A stretch of DNA of 64,000 nt from Gemmatimonadaceae bacterium (GTDB taxonomy: Bacteria > Gemmatimonadota > Gemmatimonadetes > Gemmatimonadales > Gemmatimonadaceae): contig WYBP01000011.1 in assembly GCA_011525845.1 (NCBI GenBank), forward strand, positions 186,001 through 250,000, written 5' to 3'. The notes beneath the pieces are model-generated. The model was given only the letters and a program-made list of their open reading frames with translations. It did no database searches and had not been told where the DNA came from. Of this stretch, positions 21,536 through 30,337 are shown piece after piece (within the stretch, counting starts at the first letter, position 1; each line of letters starts with the position of its first letter). A program made the translations under genes and the position numbers.

Positions 21536-22729
21536 CTACCCGAACTGCAGGTCGCGCACGAAGTCCGCGGGGCTCGAGGCCGCCGCCGTCGCCACGTCCG
21601 CCGAGAGGAGCCCCGACCGGTACAGGTCCATCAGGTGCTGGTCGAAGGTCTGCATCCCGTACTGGCTCCGACCCCCGGCGATCAGCTCCTTGATCTCCCC
21701 CGTGCGCGCCGCGTCCGCGATGAGGTCCGCGACCGTCGGCGTGTTGATCATCACCTCCACCGCGGGCACGCGTCCCTGGCCGTCCTGGCGCGGCAGGAGC
21801 CGCTGCGACACCACGCCGCGCAGCGTCTCCGCGAGCCGCTGCCGCACCGACGCCTGCTCCCCCGGCGGGAAGACGCTCACCAGCCGCGAGATGGTCTTGA
21901 TCGCGTCCGAGGTGTGCACGGTGCTGAACACGAGATGCCCCGTCTCCGCCGCCTTGAGCGCGATATCCACGGTCTCCATATCGCGCATCTCGCCGACCAT
22001 GATGATGTCCGGGTCCTGGCGGAGCGCTGCGCGCAGGGCGCGCGCGAAGCTGTTCGTGTCGCCGCCCAGCTCGCGCTGGATCATGATCGCGCGGTCGTCC
22101 TTGTAGAGGAACTCGATCGGGTCCTCGATCGTGACCACCTTCACCGGCTTGGTCTTGTTCACGTGCGAGAGCATCGCCGCGAGCGTCGACGACTTCCCGC
22201 TCCCGGTCACGCCGGTGATCAGGATCAGTCCGCGGTCCTGCTCGGCCAGCGACTGCAGCACCGGCGGGAGGTTCAGGCCCGCGATGTCGGGGAGGGTGAT
22301 CGGGATGTTGCGCAGCGTCGCGGCGACCGACCCGCGCTGGCAGCAGAGGTTCACGCGGAAGCGCGCGGTCCCCGTCAGCGAGTACGAACAGTCGATGTCC
22401 GTCAGTTCGTGGACGACACTCTCCACGTTCTGGGGCGTCGCGTGCTTGGAGTCGAGGAGGATCGCCGCGGCGATCGCCGCCGTGTCCTTCGGCAGGAGGT
22501 CGGGCGTGCCGGTCACCGGCACCACCTTGCCGCGCATCCGCAGGCGGAAGGGCCCGCCGGCACTCACGTGCACGTCGCTCGCGCCGAGCTGCACGGCCTT
22601 CGTGAGCACGGCGCGGAAGAGCTGCACCATGTCCATCGGACGGGAGGCGGACGGCCCGCTCACGGGCTCGGCCGCGGAGGCGGGCTCGGACACGGGTCCG
22701 GACGGATGCTGCGGCGTGGTGGCGGTCAC
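21536..22729 (-). CDS. pilT: Type IV pilus retraction ATPase PilT-like
   Basis: 397 residues with a Pro/Ser-rich N-terminal extension of about 32 residues before the conserved core. It has GASDVHVSAGG, Walker A GVTGSGKS (173-180), the Asp box TIEDPIEF, Walker B DIIMVGEMRD (241-250) and the His box HLVFSTVHTSDA. The C-terminal AIRNLI-type motif of PilT is altered to NTPTVADLIAD. It is a hexameric cytoplasmic motor that depolymerises pili or drives related secretion. No other pilus gene lies nearby. An internal Met at residue 32 (MDMVQLF) is a possible shorter start. Confidence 0.92.
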   Translation of the reverse strand: MTATTPQHPSGPVSEPASAAEPVSGPSASRPMDMVQLFRAVLTKAVQLGASDVHVSAGGPFRLRMRGKVVPVTGTPDLLPKDTAAIAAAILLDSKHATPQNVESVVHELTDIDCSYSLTGTARFRVNLCCQRGSVAATLRNIPITLPDIAGLNLPPVLQSLAEQDRGLILITGVTGSGKSSTLAAMLSHVNKTKPVKVVTIEDPIEFLYKDDRAIMIQRELGGDTNSFARALRAALRQDPDIIMVGEMRDMETVDIALKAAETGHLVFSTVHTSDAIKTISRLVSVFPPGEQASVRQRLAETLRGVVSQRLLPRQDGQGRVPAVEVMINTPTVADLIADAARTGEIKELIAGGRSQYGMQTFDQHLMDLYRSGLLSADVATAAASSPADFVRDLQFG

Positions 22730-22827
22730 GGCGTCGGCTCGGGGACGAGGGCGTCGAGGGTCCGCGAGGCCGGACCGTCAGGACGAATGATGACGGGTCC
22801 GGCGAGCCGGCGGCAGTCTTGACTTCG

Positions 22828-25539
22828 TTACCGCCCTCCGAACGCGACCGGCAACCAGTAGCTCACCTTCACGGAGAGGAAGTTGTCCCCCGCCCCACGC
22901 GTGGTCTCGAAGAGCTCGCGGAAGCGCACGTCGGTGCGGTACGCCTCGCTCGTGCGGCGGTTCTGCTGCCAGACGAGGAAGAAGGTGCTCCCCGGCGCCC
23001 ACTCCCAGCGCAGCACCATGTTCGAGCGGAACGAGAGCACGTGGAAGTCGCGGTTGGAGAGCGTGAAGGAGTCCGCGCCATCCGTCACGGTGCGCTCGCC
23101 GTCGGCGTCGACCGTCACGCTCGTCCCGTCCGTGCCGTACTCCCGGAGGTCGGCGCTCCCGGCCTCCACGAGCTCGCCGTGGCGCGAGTAGCGCCCGCTC
23201 GCGGCGAAGGGCTCGCCGTAGCCCTCGAGCGTGAGGTTCGGCGTGAAGGTGTAGTTCACGCGCAGGCGCGTGGAGATCGTCGTCCGGTCCACGAAGGCGA
23301 ACACGTAGCGACTGCCGAAGGTCCGCGTGCCGCCGTCCACGCGCGTCACGTACTGGCGCGGGTCCGTCCCCTGCTGCCAGTTCGGCTCGACCGTCACGCT
23401 CATCCGGTCCGAGGGGCGCAGCGTCACCTGCCCGCCGAGGTTGAGCCGCTGGCCGCCGAGCGCGTCGGTCTCGTAGCCGCCGCTCACGCGCCAGAACCTG
23501 GCGGAACCGAACGCGCTGTTCAGCCGGAACTCCTGCCCGAACGACGCGACGCGCCCCATCAGCGGACCGCCGCGGGTGAGCGCGTCGTCGGTGACCGGGA
23601 GCTGGACGGTCGAGCGGATGTTCCCGTTCCAGAAGTTCTTGAACTGCATGTTCGCGCTCACGCCCCAGTTGTTCTGCGTGTGCACGCCGCCGTAGTTGCG
23701 CGAGCCGCGCGTGTCGAAGCCGATCCGCCAGTTCTGGAAGAAGCGGCCCGGGAGCGTCTCGCGGACCTGCAGGTCGGCGTTGTACTCGATGTCGTCCCCC
23801 GACTGGAGCCGGCCGAGGTCGTTGATCTCGAACCCCGGCGACTCGGTCTTCACCTCCATCCCCCAGAGGAAGCGGCGGCCGGCGTCCTTGTCCGCCCGCA
23901 GCTGCGCGGACCAGCCGGTGAGCGAGGTGCGCGTGGGGTCGTACGTGACGTGCCGGATGTCGGGACGCTGGAAGTAGCGCACGCTCGACTGCTGCAGCCG
24001 CCGGATCGCCGCGGTGTCCCCCTCCACCTGCGAGGCGCCGAAGAACCCGCTGATCGCGTAGCGCCCCTGCTTGAAGCGGAGCCGCCAGTCCACGCTCCCG
24101 AAGTAGGCCGCGCGCGAGAGCCGCCGCGCGAGCGTGGTGTCGCTCCCCACGTCGCGCTGCACGGTGGTCATCGCCATCCCCACGGTGGAGGCCTGCGTCC
24201 CCACCTCCTGCTGCAGCCGGAACACGCCGTACGCCGTGCGCGGCTCCACCCGGAACGACTCGGTGACGGCCGTGGTGCTGTCGTAGGTGCGCGCGCGCTC
24301 GGAGGCCGTGACCGCCGCGAGCCCCGCGACGGTCAGCCGGTTCGGCAGCCGCCCCGTGAGCTTCGTCGCGCCGAGGATCGCACTCGACTTCGGCGCGTCC
24401 ACGAAGTCGCCGCTCACGGAGATGCGGGGCGCCGCGCCGATGCGGCGCGAGTAGAAGTAGTTCGCCGCGCTGTTCCCGCGCAGCATCTCGCTCCCCTCCG
24501 TGAAGAAGGGGCGCCGTTCATCGAAGAAGGTCTCGAACGCGCTCAGGTTCACCTCGGCCGGGTCCGCGTCCACCTGCCCGAAGTCCGGGTTGACGGTCGC
24601 GTCGAGCGTGAGGTGCCCGCCGAGGGCCGCCTTGGCGTCGAGTCCCGCACGCCCCGCGTAGCGCTGGTCGAGCGGGTTCACCACGGCCGTGCTCGCGCGG
24701 TAGGTGGCGTCGCCGGCGGCGTAGGGGAGGAGCTCGATCGGACGCACGGAGCGCACGCCCTGGATGCCGCGGAGCGTCGCGAAGCGGGAGATGAAGCCCG
24801 TCTCGCTCGGCGGGATGTCCACCCAGCTGAGGTCCTCGTTCTTGTCGGGGATCCAGCGGTCCACCTGGATCCCCCACTGCTGTTCCGCCGCCGGCGGGAA
24901 TCGGAGCTGGGAGAAGGGGATCCGCATCTCCGCGGTCCAGCCGAGGGAGTCGATCACGGCCTCGGCCGTCCAGACGGGGTCGAACTGGCTCTCGCGCCCC
25001 TCGCGATCGGAGTCCTGCGTGTGGCGATGGTCGGAGCGCGAGCCGGCCGCGCTGATGCCGAACCCGACGCCCGTGCGGCGGTCGCGCTGCGGGTCGAGCG
25101 TCACCGTGAAGCGCTCGACGTTCGTCATCCCGTCGCGCCGGCTCATCCCGCGCGCGATGCGCGAGGGGTCCTGCCGCCAGAGGCGCGCGGCGATGTAGAG
25201 CGCGTCATCGTCGTACGCGATGTAGAACGAGGTGCGCTCCGTGGGCGCGCCGCCGGGCACCGGGCGCGACTGGGTGAAGTCCTCGATCGGCGTGATCCGC
25301 GACCAGACCGGCTCATCCAGGCGGCCGTCCACGCGCACCGGCGCGTCGAGGCGCGTCGCGGTGACGACCTTGGACGAGGGCTGCGCGGAGAGGGGGGTGG
25401 CGAGGAGTGCGGCGAGCGCGGGGATCGCGATGTATCGACGGTACGGACGAGGCAAGCGCGGGACCGGGACTGAGGATGGCAGGGGCTCGTGGCACGCGAG
25501 CGGTGACCCCGCGACGAGAGCGACACCCATTCTACGCAT
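22828..25539 (-). CDS. Exported CBM9-like/DUF5916 outer-membrane beta-barrel protein
   Basis: About 903 residues. The N-terminus has a long basic lead-in, then a signal sequence (RYIAIPALAALLATPLSAQ). Residues of about 60-260 match the carbohydrate-binding family 9-like domain found in DUF5916 proteins (APVRVDGRLDEPVW, YDDDALYIAARLW, RIPFSQLRFP). The remainder (about 270-903) has alternating aromatic strands typical of a DUF5916 outer-membrane barrel and ends with a hydrophobic strand (SVKVSYWLPVAFGGR). Function is unknown, probably sugar or metabolite binding or transport at the outer membrane. Start is uncertain: ATG 25539 or 25530, or a TTG at 25455 just before the signal sequence. It is divergent from the kinase gene at 25642. 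Confidence 0.82.
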   Translation of the reverse strand: MRRMGVALVAGSPLACHEPLPSSVPVPRLPRPYRRYIAIPALAALLATPLSAQPSSKVVTATRLDAPVRVDGRLDEPVWSRITPIEDFTQSRPVPGGAPTERTSFYIAYDDDALYIAARLWRQDPSRIARGMSRRDGMTNVERFTVTLDPQRDRRTGVGFGISAAGSRSDHRHTQDSDREGRESQFDPVWTAEAVIDSLGWTAEMRIPFSQLRFPPAAEQQWGIQVDRWIPDKNEDLSWVDIPPSETGFISRFATLRGIQGVRSVRPIELLPYAAGDATYRASTAVVNPLDQRYAGRAGLDAKAALGGHLTLDATVNPDFGQVDADPAEVNLSAFETFFDERRPFFTEGSEMLRGNSAANYFYSRRIGAAPRISVSGDFVDAPKSSAILGATKLTGRLPNRLTVAGLAAVTASERARTYDSTTAVTESFRVEPRTAYGVFRLQQEVGTQASTVGMAMTTVQRDVGSDTTLARRLSRAAYFGSVDWRLRFKQGRYAISGFFGASQVEGDTAAIRRLQQSSVRYFQRPDIRHVTYDPTRTSLTGWSAQLRADKDAGRRFLWGMEVKTESPGFEINDLGRLQSGDDIEYNADLQVRETLPGRFFQNWRIGFDTRGSRNYGGVHTQNNWGVSANMQFKNFWNGNIRSTVQLPVTDDALTRGGPLMGRVASFGQEFRLNSAFGSARFWRVSGGYETDALGGQRLNLGGQVTLRPSDRMSVTVEPNWQQGTDPRQYVTRVDGGTRTFGSRYVFAFVDRTTISTRLRVNYTFTPNLTLEGYGEPFAASGRYSRHGELVEAGSADLREYGTDGTSVTVDADGERTVTDGADSFTLSNRDFHVLSFRSNMVLRWEWAPGSTFFLVWQQNRRTSEAYRTDVRFRELFETTRGAGDNFLSVKVSYWLPVAFGGR

Positions 25540-25641
25540 GGGGGCGCCCGAACGCTCGGAAGGGGTTCGGCGGCTCCACCCTCGCGCCCCGGCCCGCGGG
25601 CCGTAGATTCGGACAGTTCCGCCGCCTCCCCCCGAGAGCCC

Positions 25642-28600
25642 ATGACCGACAACATCCGCGCGCAGGTCCAGAAGTCGCTCGGCGATGCGTACGTCATCGA
25701 GCGTGAGCTGGGCGGCGGCGGGATGTCGCGCACCTTCGTCGCGCTCGAGCGGGCCCTGGAGCGCCGGGTGGTCGTGAAGGTACTCTCGCCGGAACTCGCG
25801 GCGGGCGTCTCCGTGGAGCGCTTCAAGCGCGAGATCCTGCTGGCCGCCCAGATGCAGCACCCGCACGTGGTGCCGGTGCTCTCGTCGGGGGACGCGGACG
25901 GGCTCCCCTGGTTCACGATGCCCTACGTGGAGGGCGAGTCGCTCCGCGCGCGCCTCGGGCATGGCGCGCTCGGCACGGGCGAGGCGGTGAGCATCCTGCG
26001 CGACGTGGCGCGCGCGCTCGCGTTCGCGCACTCGCACGGCGTGGTGCACCGCGACATCAAGCCGGACAACGTGCTCCTCTCGCAGGGGAGCGCGACGGTC
26101 ACCGACTTCGGGATCGCCAAGGCCATCAGCGCCGCGCGGACCGAGTCGCACGCGACGCTCACCATGGCCGGCACCTCGCTCGGCTCGCCCGCGTACATGG
26201 CCCCCGAGCAGGCGGCCGGCGACCCGAACGTGGACCACCGCGCCGACATCTACGCCTTCGGGTGCATGGCGTACGAGGTGCTCACCGGACGCCCGCCCTT
26301 CCAGGCCTCGTCGCCGTCCAAGCTCCTCGGCGCGCACTTGGGCGAGCAGCCGCAGGACCTGCGCGCGCTCAATCCCGGCACGCCGGTGCCGCTCGCCGGG
26401 CTCGTGATGCAGTGCCTCGCGAAGGATCCGGCGGAGCGGCCGCAGCAGGCGACCGACCTGGTGCGCGTGCTCGACTCGGTCACGTCGAGCGGCACCACCG
26501 CCTCGGCGCCCGCGATCCTCGCCGGCCGCGTGAACATCGCGCGGGCGCTGGCACTCTGGGCCGGCGGCACCGCGATCGTCGCCGTCACCGCCTGGGCCGC
26601 GACCGTCGTGATCGGGCTCCCCGACTGGGTGCTGCCGGGATCGATCGGCGTGATGCTCGCGGGACTCCCGATCATCGGCTTCACCGCCTGGGTGCAGCGC
26701 GTGGCGCAGCGCGCCTACACCGCGACGCCCACCTACACGCCGGGGGGCGGGACCACCGCGGCGCAGCTGGGCACGCTGCACACCATCGCGATCGCCGCGA
26801 GCCCGCACGTCTCGTGGAAGCGCACCTGGACCGGCGGCGCGATCGCGGTCGGGAGCTTCGTGGTGCTCGTCGGCGGCTTCATGGTCCTCCGCGCGCTCGG
26901 CATCGGCCCGGCGGGTTCACTCGTGGGCGCGGGGAAGCTGAGCGCGAACGGCCAGCTCATCATCACCGACTTCAAGAGCCCGGCGGACGACTCCACGCTC
27001 GGCCTCACCATCACCGAGGCGCTCCGCGCCGACCTGGCGCAGTCCACCTTCCTGCGCGTGATGCCGCGCCGCGCCACCGTCGAGGTGATGCGGCTCATGC
27101 AGCGCAAGGAGACCGACCGCGTCGACTTCGACCTCGCGAGGGCGATCGCGAGCCGCGAGGGGATCAAGGCCGTGCTCGACGGCGACATCGTCTCGCTCGG
27201 CGGGCGCTACATCCTCTCCACCCGGCTGATCTCGTCGCAGGACGGGAGCCAGCTCGCGGCGTTCAAGGAGGAGGCGGAGAGCCAGAACGACCTCATCCCC
27301 GCGATCGGGCGGCTCGGCAAGCAGCTGCGGGCGCGCGTGGGCGAGTCGCTCAAGTCGGTGCGCGAGACGGGCGCGCTCGACCGCGTGACCACCGGATCGC
27401 TCGAGGCGCTGCGCAAGTACGCCGCGGGGAACCTCGCGTTCGAGCAGACGGGGGATTACACGCAGGCGATCCAGTTGCTGGACCAGGCGGTCGCGATCGA
27501 CACCTCGTTCGCGATGGCGTGGCGGCGGCTCGCGTCCTACTACAACAACACCGGGCAGTTCGAGAAGCGCGGAGACGCCGTCACGAGGGCCTACCGCCAC
27601 TCGGATCGGCTGAGCGAGGTGGAGCGTCACCTGACGGCGGCGGCCTACTTCGGCTACGGTCCCGAGGCCGACGACGCCAAGTCGCTGGCCGCCTACCAGG
27701 CGGCGCTCGCGATCGACTCACTGAACGGGATCGCGCTCAACAACGCGGCGAACCTGCTCGGGTTCACCCCCGACCAGGAGACGGCGCGCAAGTACTACCT
27801 CCGAACGGCCGCCCAGCCCGACGCGACGCCGATCGCGTTCCAGAACGCGGTCCAGATGACGGCCTTCCTCGGTCGCCACTCCGAGGCGGATAGCCTCCAT
27901 CGTGAGTTCGTGCGCCGGTTCCCGACGAACGCGGTGGCCCTCACGCAATCGATCACCACGGCGATCCAGCGTCGGGAGTTCGACCGCGCGGAGGAGCTCC
28001 TGCGCGAGGTGATGCCGAGGATCGCGAACAGTCGCACGGTGATGACCGACGCGATCGGAGCGACGGCGGATCTCGCCGTGCTGCGGGGGAAGGTGCGGGA
28101 GGGCGCCCGACTGCGCGTGGAGCATCGCACCCGCCAGGCCGAGGCGGGCCTGCGGTGGAGCGCGCGGCTCGACGCCGGGCTCGACTCCGTGTTGACGGCG
28201 GCCACGGTGCTGGAGGATCCCCGCACCGCGCGCGCACTGCTCGACCGCGCCCTGCGCCGCGCACCGATCGACTCCATCCCGTATCCCGAGCGGCGGTACG
28301 GCCAGTACCTCGCCGCGGCGGCGTTGGCAGGGGACACGGCGCGGGCCCGGACGTGGCACGGCGAGGCGAAGCGCGCGTGGCAGCGGACCGGGAAGATCGC
28401 GGCCCGCCCATCGTTGGAGGCGCAGGAGGATGCCTTCCTCGCGCTCGCCGAGGGCCGCAACACCGACGCCCGCGCCGCCCTCGCGGCGCTGGATCTGCGC
28501 TGGACCGCCGATCCGACGATGGTGGCGGCGCTCCGCTTCCTCGCCGCCGACCGCGGCGGGCTCCCCGACTCCGCGATCACCGCGGGCGAGGCGTTCCTCG

Positions 28601-28827
28601 AGGTCCCGATGTTCGACCGCCTCGAGAAGGACTCGTACCTGCGGGCCGGCACGCTGCAGCGCCTCGGCGAGCTCTACGAGGCGAAGGGCGACCTCGCCAG
28701 GGCGCTCGAGAAGTACGAGGCGTTCGTCGAGCTCTGGAAGGACGCGGACCCCGAGTTGCAGCCGCGCGTGCGCGAGGTGCGGGCCCGGATCGAGCGGATC
28801 CGGCAGCGGGTCGAGCCGCGCGACTGA
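25642..28827 (+). CDS. Serine/threonine kinase with three TM helices, TolB-like and TPR domains
   Basis: 1061 residues. The kinase domain (about 18-285) has the glycine loop GGGGMSRTF, K46 in VVVK, HRDIKPDNVLL (from 136), DFGIAK (155-160) and GSPAYMAPEQ. Three hydrophobic segments follow at about 302-325, 332-350 and 399-421, so the next domain is predicted outside the cytoplasm. Residues of about 437-560 form a TolB-like domain, and about 590-1055 are TPR-like helical repeats (LEALRKYAAGNLAFEQTGDY; AMAWRRLASYYNNTGQFEKR). Likely an envelope sensor kinase with a large protein-binding ectodomain. Start ATG 25642 follows a weak GAGAG; TAGATTCG at 25604 is a possible -10 region. A strong hairpin follows the gene. 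Confidence 0.93.
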   Translation: MTDNIRAQVQKSLGDAYVIERELGGGGMSRTFVALERALERRVVVKVLSPELAAGVSVERFKREILLAAQMQHPHVVPVLSSGDADGLPWFTMPYVEGESLRARLGHGALGTGEAVSILRDVARALAFAHSHGVVHRDIKPDNVLLSQGSATVTDFGIAKAISAARTESHATLTMAGTSLGSPAYMAPEQAAGDPNVDHRADIYAFGCMAYEVLTGRPPFQASSPSKLLGAHLGEQPQDLRALNPGTPVPLAGLVMQCLAKDPAERPQQATDLVRVLDSVTSSGTTASAPAILAGRVNIARALALWAGGTAIVAVTAWAATVVIGLPDWVLPGSIGVMLAGLPIIGFTAWVQRVAQRAYTATPTYTPGGGTTAAQLGTLHTIAIAASPHVSWKRTWTGGAIAVGSFVVLVGGFMVLRALGIGPAGSLVGAGKLSANGQLIITDFKSPADDSTLGLTITEALRADLAQSTFLRVMPRRATVEVMRLMQRKETDRVDFDLARAIASREGIKAVLDGDIVSLGGRYILSTRLISSQDGSQLAAFKEEAESQNDLIPAIGRLGKQLRARVGESLKSVRETGALDRVTTGSLEALRKYAAGNLAFEQTGDYTQAIQLLDQAVAIDTSFAMAWRRLASYYNNTGQFEKRGDAVTRAYRHSDRLSEVERHLTAAAYFGYGPEADDAKSLAAYQAALAIDSLNGIALNNAANLLGFTPDQETARKYYLRTAAQPDATPIAFQNAVQMTAFLGRHSEADSLHREFVRRFPTNAVALTQSITTAIQRREFDRAEELLREVMPRIANSRTVMTDAIGATADLAVLRGKVREGARLRVEHRTRQAEAGLRWSARLDAGLDSVLTAATVLEDPRTARALLDRALRRAPIDSIPYPERRYGQYLAAAALAGDTARARTWHGEAKRAWQRTGKIAARPSLEAQEDAFLALAEGRNTDARAALAALDLRWTADPTMVAALRFLAADRGGLPDSAITAGEAFLEVPMFDRLEKDSYLRAGTLQRLGELYEAKGDLARALEKYEAFVELWKDADPELQPRVREVRARIERIRQRVEPRD

Positions 28828-28854
28828 GCCGCGGGGCCGGGCCAGGGCGCGATG

Positions 28855-28895
28855 CACGGAGGGCCTGCCGGGACGGTCCCGGCAGGCCCTCCGTG
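28855..28895. terminator. Perfect 41-bp hairpin between convergent genes
   Basis: Two 20-nt arms (the first begins CACGGAGGGCCTG) are exact reverse complements around a single central base, so they fold as an 18-bp stem with a 5-nt loop (ACGGT). It lies 27 nt after the kinase stop and 36 nt beyond the SusD stop on the other strand, so it can stop both transcripts. Only a short T-containing tail follows (GTGTTCC). Confidence 0.88.
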
Positions 28896-28931
28896 TTCCA
28901 GGGGCGCGGCGTCAGCCGCCTCGGCTCCCGC

Positions 28932-30314
28932 TCAGCACCCCGCGGGCGCGGGGTTCCGCGGCAGGCACTCCGCCTCGGGGAACGGGAACCGGCTCGGCAC
29001 CGTGTGCGAAGGCTGCGCGAGCGGGAGCGTGCCGAGCAGCCCGTAGCGCCGCATGTCGATCCAGCGGTGGCCGCCCTCGAAGAGGAGTGAGTACCGCTTG
29101 TTGTAGAGCAGCTCGGTGCGCGCCGCGGCTTGCGAGGCGAACGCGCCGACCGCGGCGAGGTTGCCCGACCGCTGCCGGATGGTGTTGATGTCGGCCTGCG
29201 CCAGCGCCAGCGACGGCGCGGTGTTGATGCCGATATTGGCCTCCGCCCGGAGGAGGATGAGCTCCTCGTTCCGGATGAGCGGGATGTTCGCCGACGGGGA
29301 GCCGTAGACGCTGAACGCCACGTTCGTCGTCACGCCCTGCACGGTCCGCGGCGCGGCGAGCGTGACGATCTTCCGTCCCACGCGGGCGTCGGGAGCGCCG
29401 CCGGGCTGCAGCTGCGCGTCGGCGGTGATGGAGGGGTGTGCGAGCAGCGCGCGCGCCGTGGGATCGTACAGCAGGTTCTCCACGTCGCCCGACGCGGAGC
29501 TGAAGGCGTGGTAGGCCCCGAGGTCGAGCGACGCCGCCGGGTCGATGAACGACGCCGCGAGCGAAGTGAGCGCGGTGGCGTAGTTCCCCATGTAGACGTC
29601 GACCCGCGCCTTGAGCGCGCGGTTCACCCGCCGGAAGGCCGTCGGCGTGTCGAAGCCGGTGAAGCCCGGTCCGAGCGAGAAGGGAAAGCTCGCGCCCGCC
29701 GCCCCGAGGTGCGTGTCGGCCTCGTTGAGCAGCAGGACGATCCGGGCGAAGACCTCGGTGCGGGTCGCGATCGGCGCCGGCGGGCCGGTCGGCGCGATGT
29801 CCACGTCGATCGGCGCGCCATAGTCGTCACGCGTGTTGATGACCATCAGGAGGTCGTGCGCCTGGATGGTCTTCACGAACCCGCGCACCGCCTCCTTCTG
29901 CTGTGCGGAAAGGCCCGCCACCGGCCCGACCGCCGCGAGGATCGCGTTGCCGAGCCGGATGTTGCGGTAGCGGAGGCTGAACAGGTTCGCCCCGAAGGCG
30001 GGACTGCCGCCGTCGAGCGGCCCGATCAGCATCTCCGTGATGAAGCGCGTGTCGGCGGCGTCGAAGTTGTACGACTCGCGCCCGAGGATGCCGAGCAGCG
30101 AGACGTAGCCGTTCTGCGCCGACATGTAGCTGCGCGCGCCGACCAGCATCCCCTGTGCCGCCTGCCGGATGGTCGTCGGCGTCGCGTTGGCGGTGAGGTC
30201 CTCGATGCTGGGATTGTTGAAGTCCGGGACGACGAGGTCACCGCAGGCGCTCGGCGTGAGCGCGAGCGCGGCGACCAGTGCCGGGACGGCCAGGATGGAT
30301 CGCGGGCTGTGCAT
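28932..30314 (-). CDS. SusD/RagB-type outer-membrane lipoprotein
   Basis: 460 residues from ATG 30314, which follows an AGGAGA ribosome-binding site and starts a lipoprotein signal (MHSPRSILAVPALVAALAL... lipobox PSAC). SusD features include the early FNNPSIEDLTANAT, a helical TPR-like core, RNEELILLRAEANIG and the C-terminal LLFEGGHRWIDMRRYG motif found in most SusD proteins. SusD lids bind oligosaccharides or peptides at the cell surface and hand them to the SusC channel. The gene lies 23 bp after the SusC stop in the same operon. Upstream M14 and glycosidase genes suggest peptide or glycoconjugate substrates. Confidence 0.93.
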   Translation of the reverse strand: MHSPRSILAVPALVAALALTPSACGDLVVPDFNNPSIEDLTANATPTTIRQAAQGMLVGARSYMSAQNGYVSLLGILGRESYNFDAADTRFITEMLIGPLDGGSPAFGANLFSLRYRNIRLGNAILAAVGPVAGLSAQQKEAVRGFVKTIQAHDLLMVINTRDDYGAPIDVDIAPTGPPAPIATRTEVFARIVLLLNEADTHLGAAGASFPFSLGPGFTGFDTPTAFRRVNRALKARVDVYMGNYATALTSLAASFIDPAASLDLGAYHAFSSASGDVENLLYDPTARALLAHPSITADAQLQPGGAPDARVGRKIVTLAAPRTVQGVTTNVAFSVYGSPSANIPLIRNEELILLRAEANIGINTAPSLALAQADINTIRQRSGNLAAVGAFASQAAARTELLYNKRYSLLFEGGHRWIDMRRYGLLGTLPLAQPSHTVPSRFPFPEAECLPRNPAPAGC

Positions 30315-30337
30315 AGGTGGTCTCCTCACGTCCGCGG

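Noticed and set aside
21457-21693. Short plus-strand ORF starting in the AT-rich island (MANLAITAPP...)
   Set aside because: It runs into the end of pilT with a Pro/Arg-rich product and no homology.
25540-26808. Extension of the DUF5916 frame upstream across the kinase start
   Set aside because: The extra residues are antisense to the kinase domain; the signal sequence places the true start near 25455-25539.
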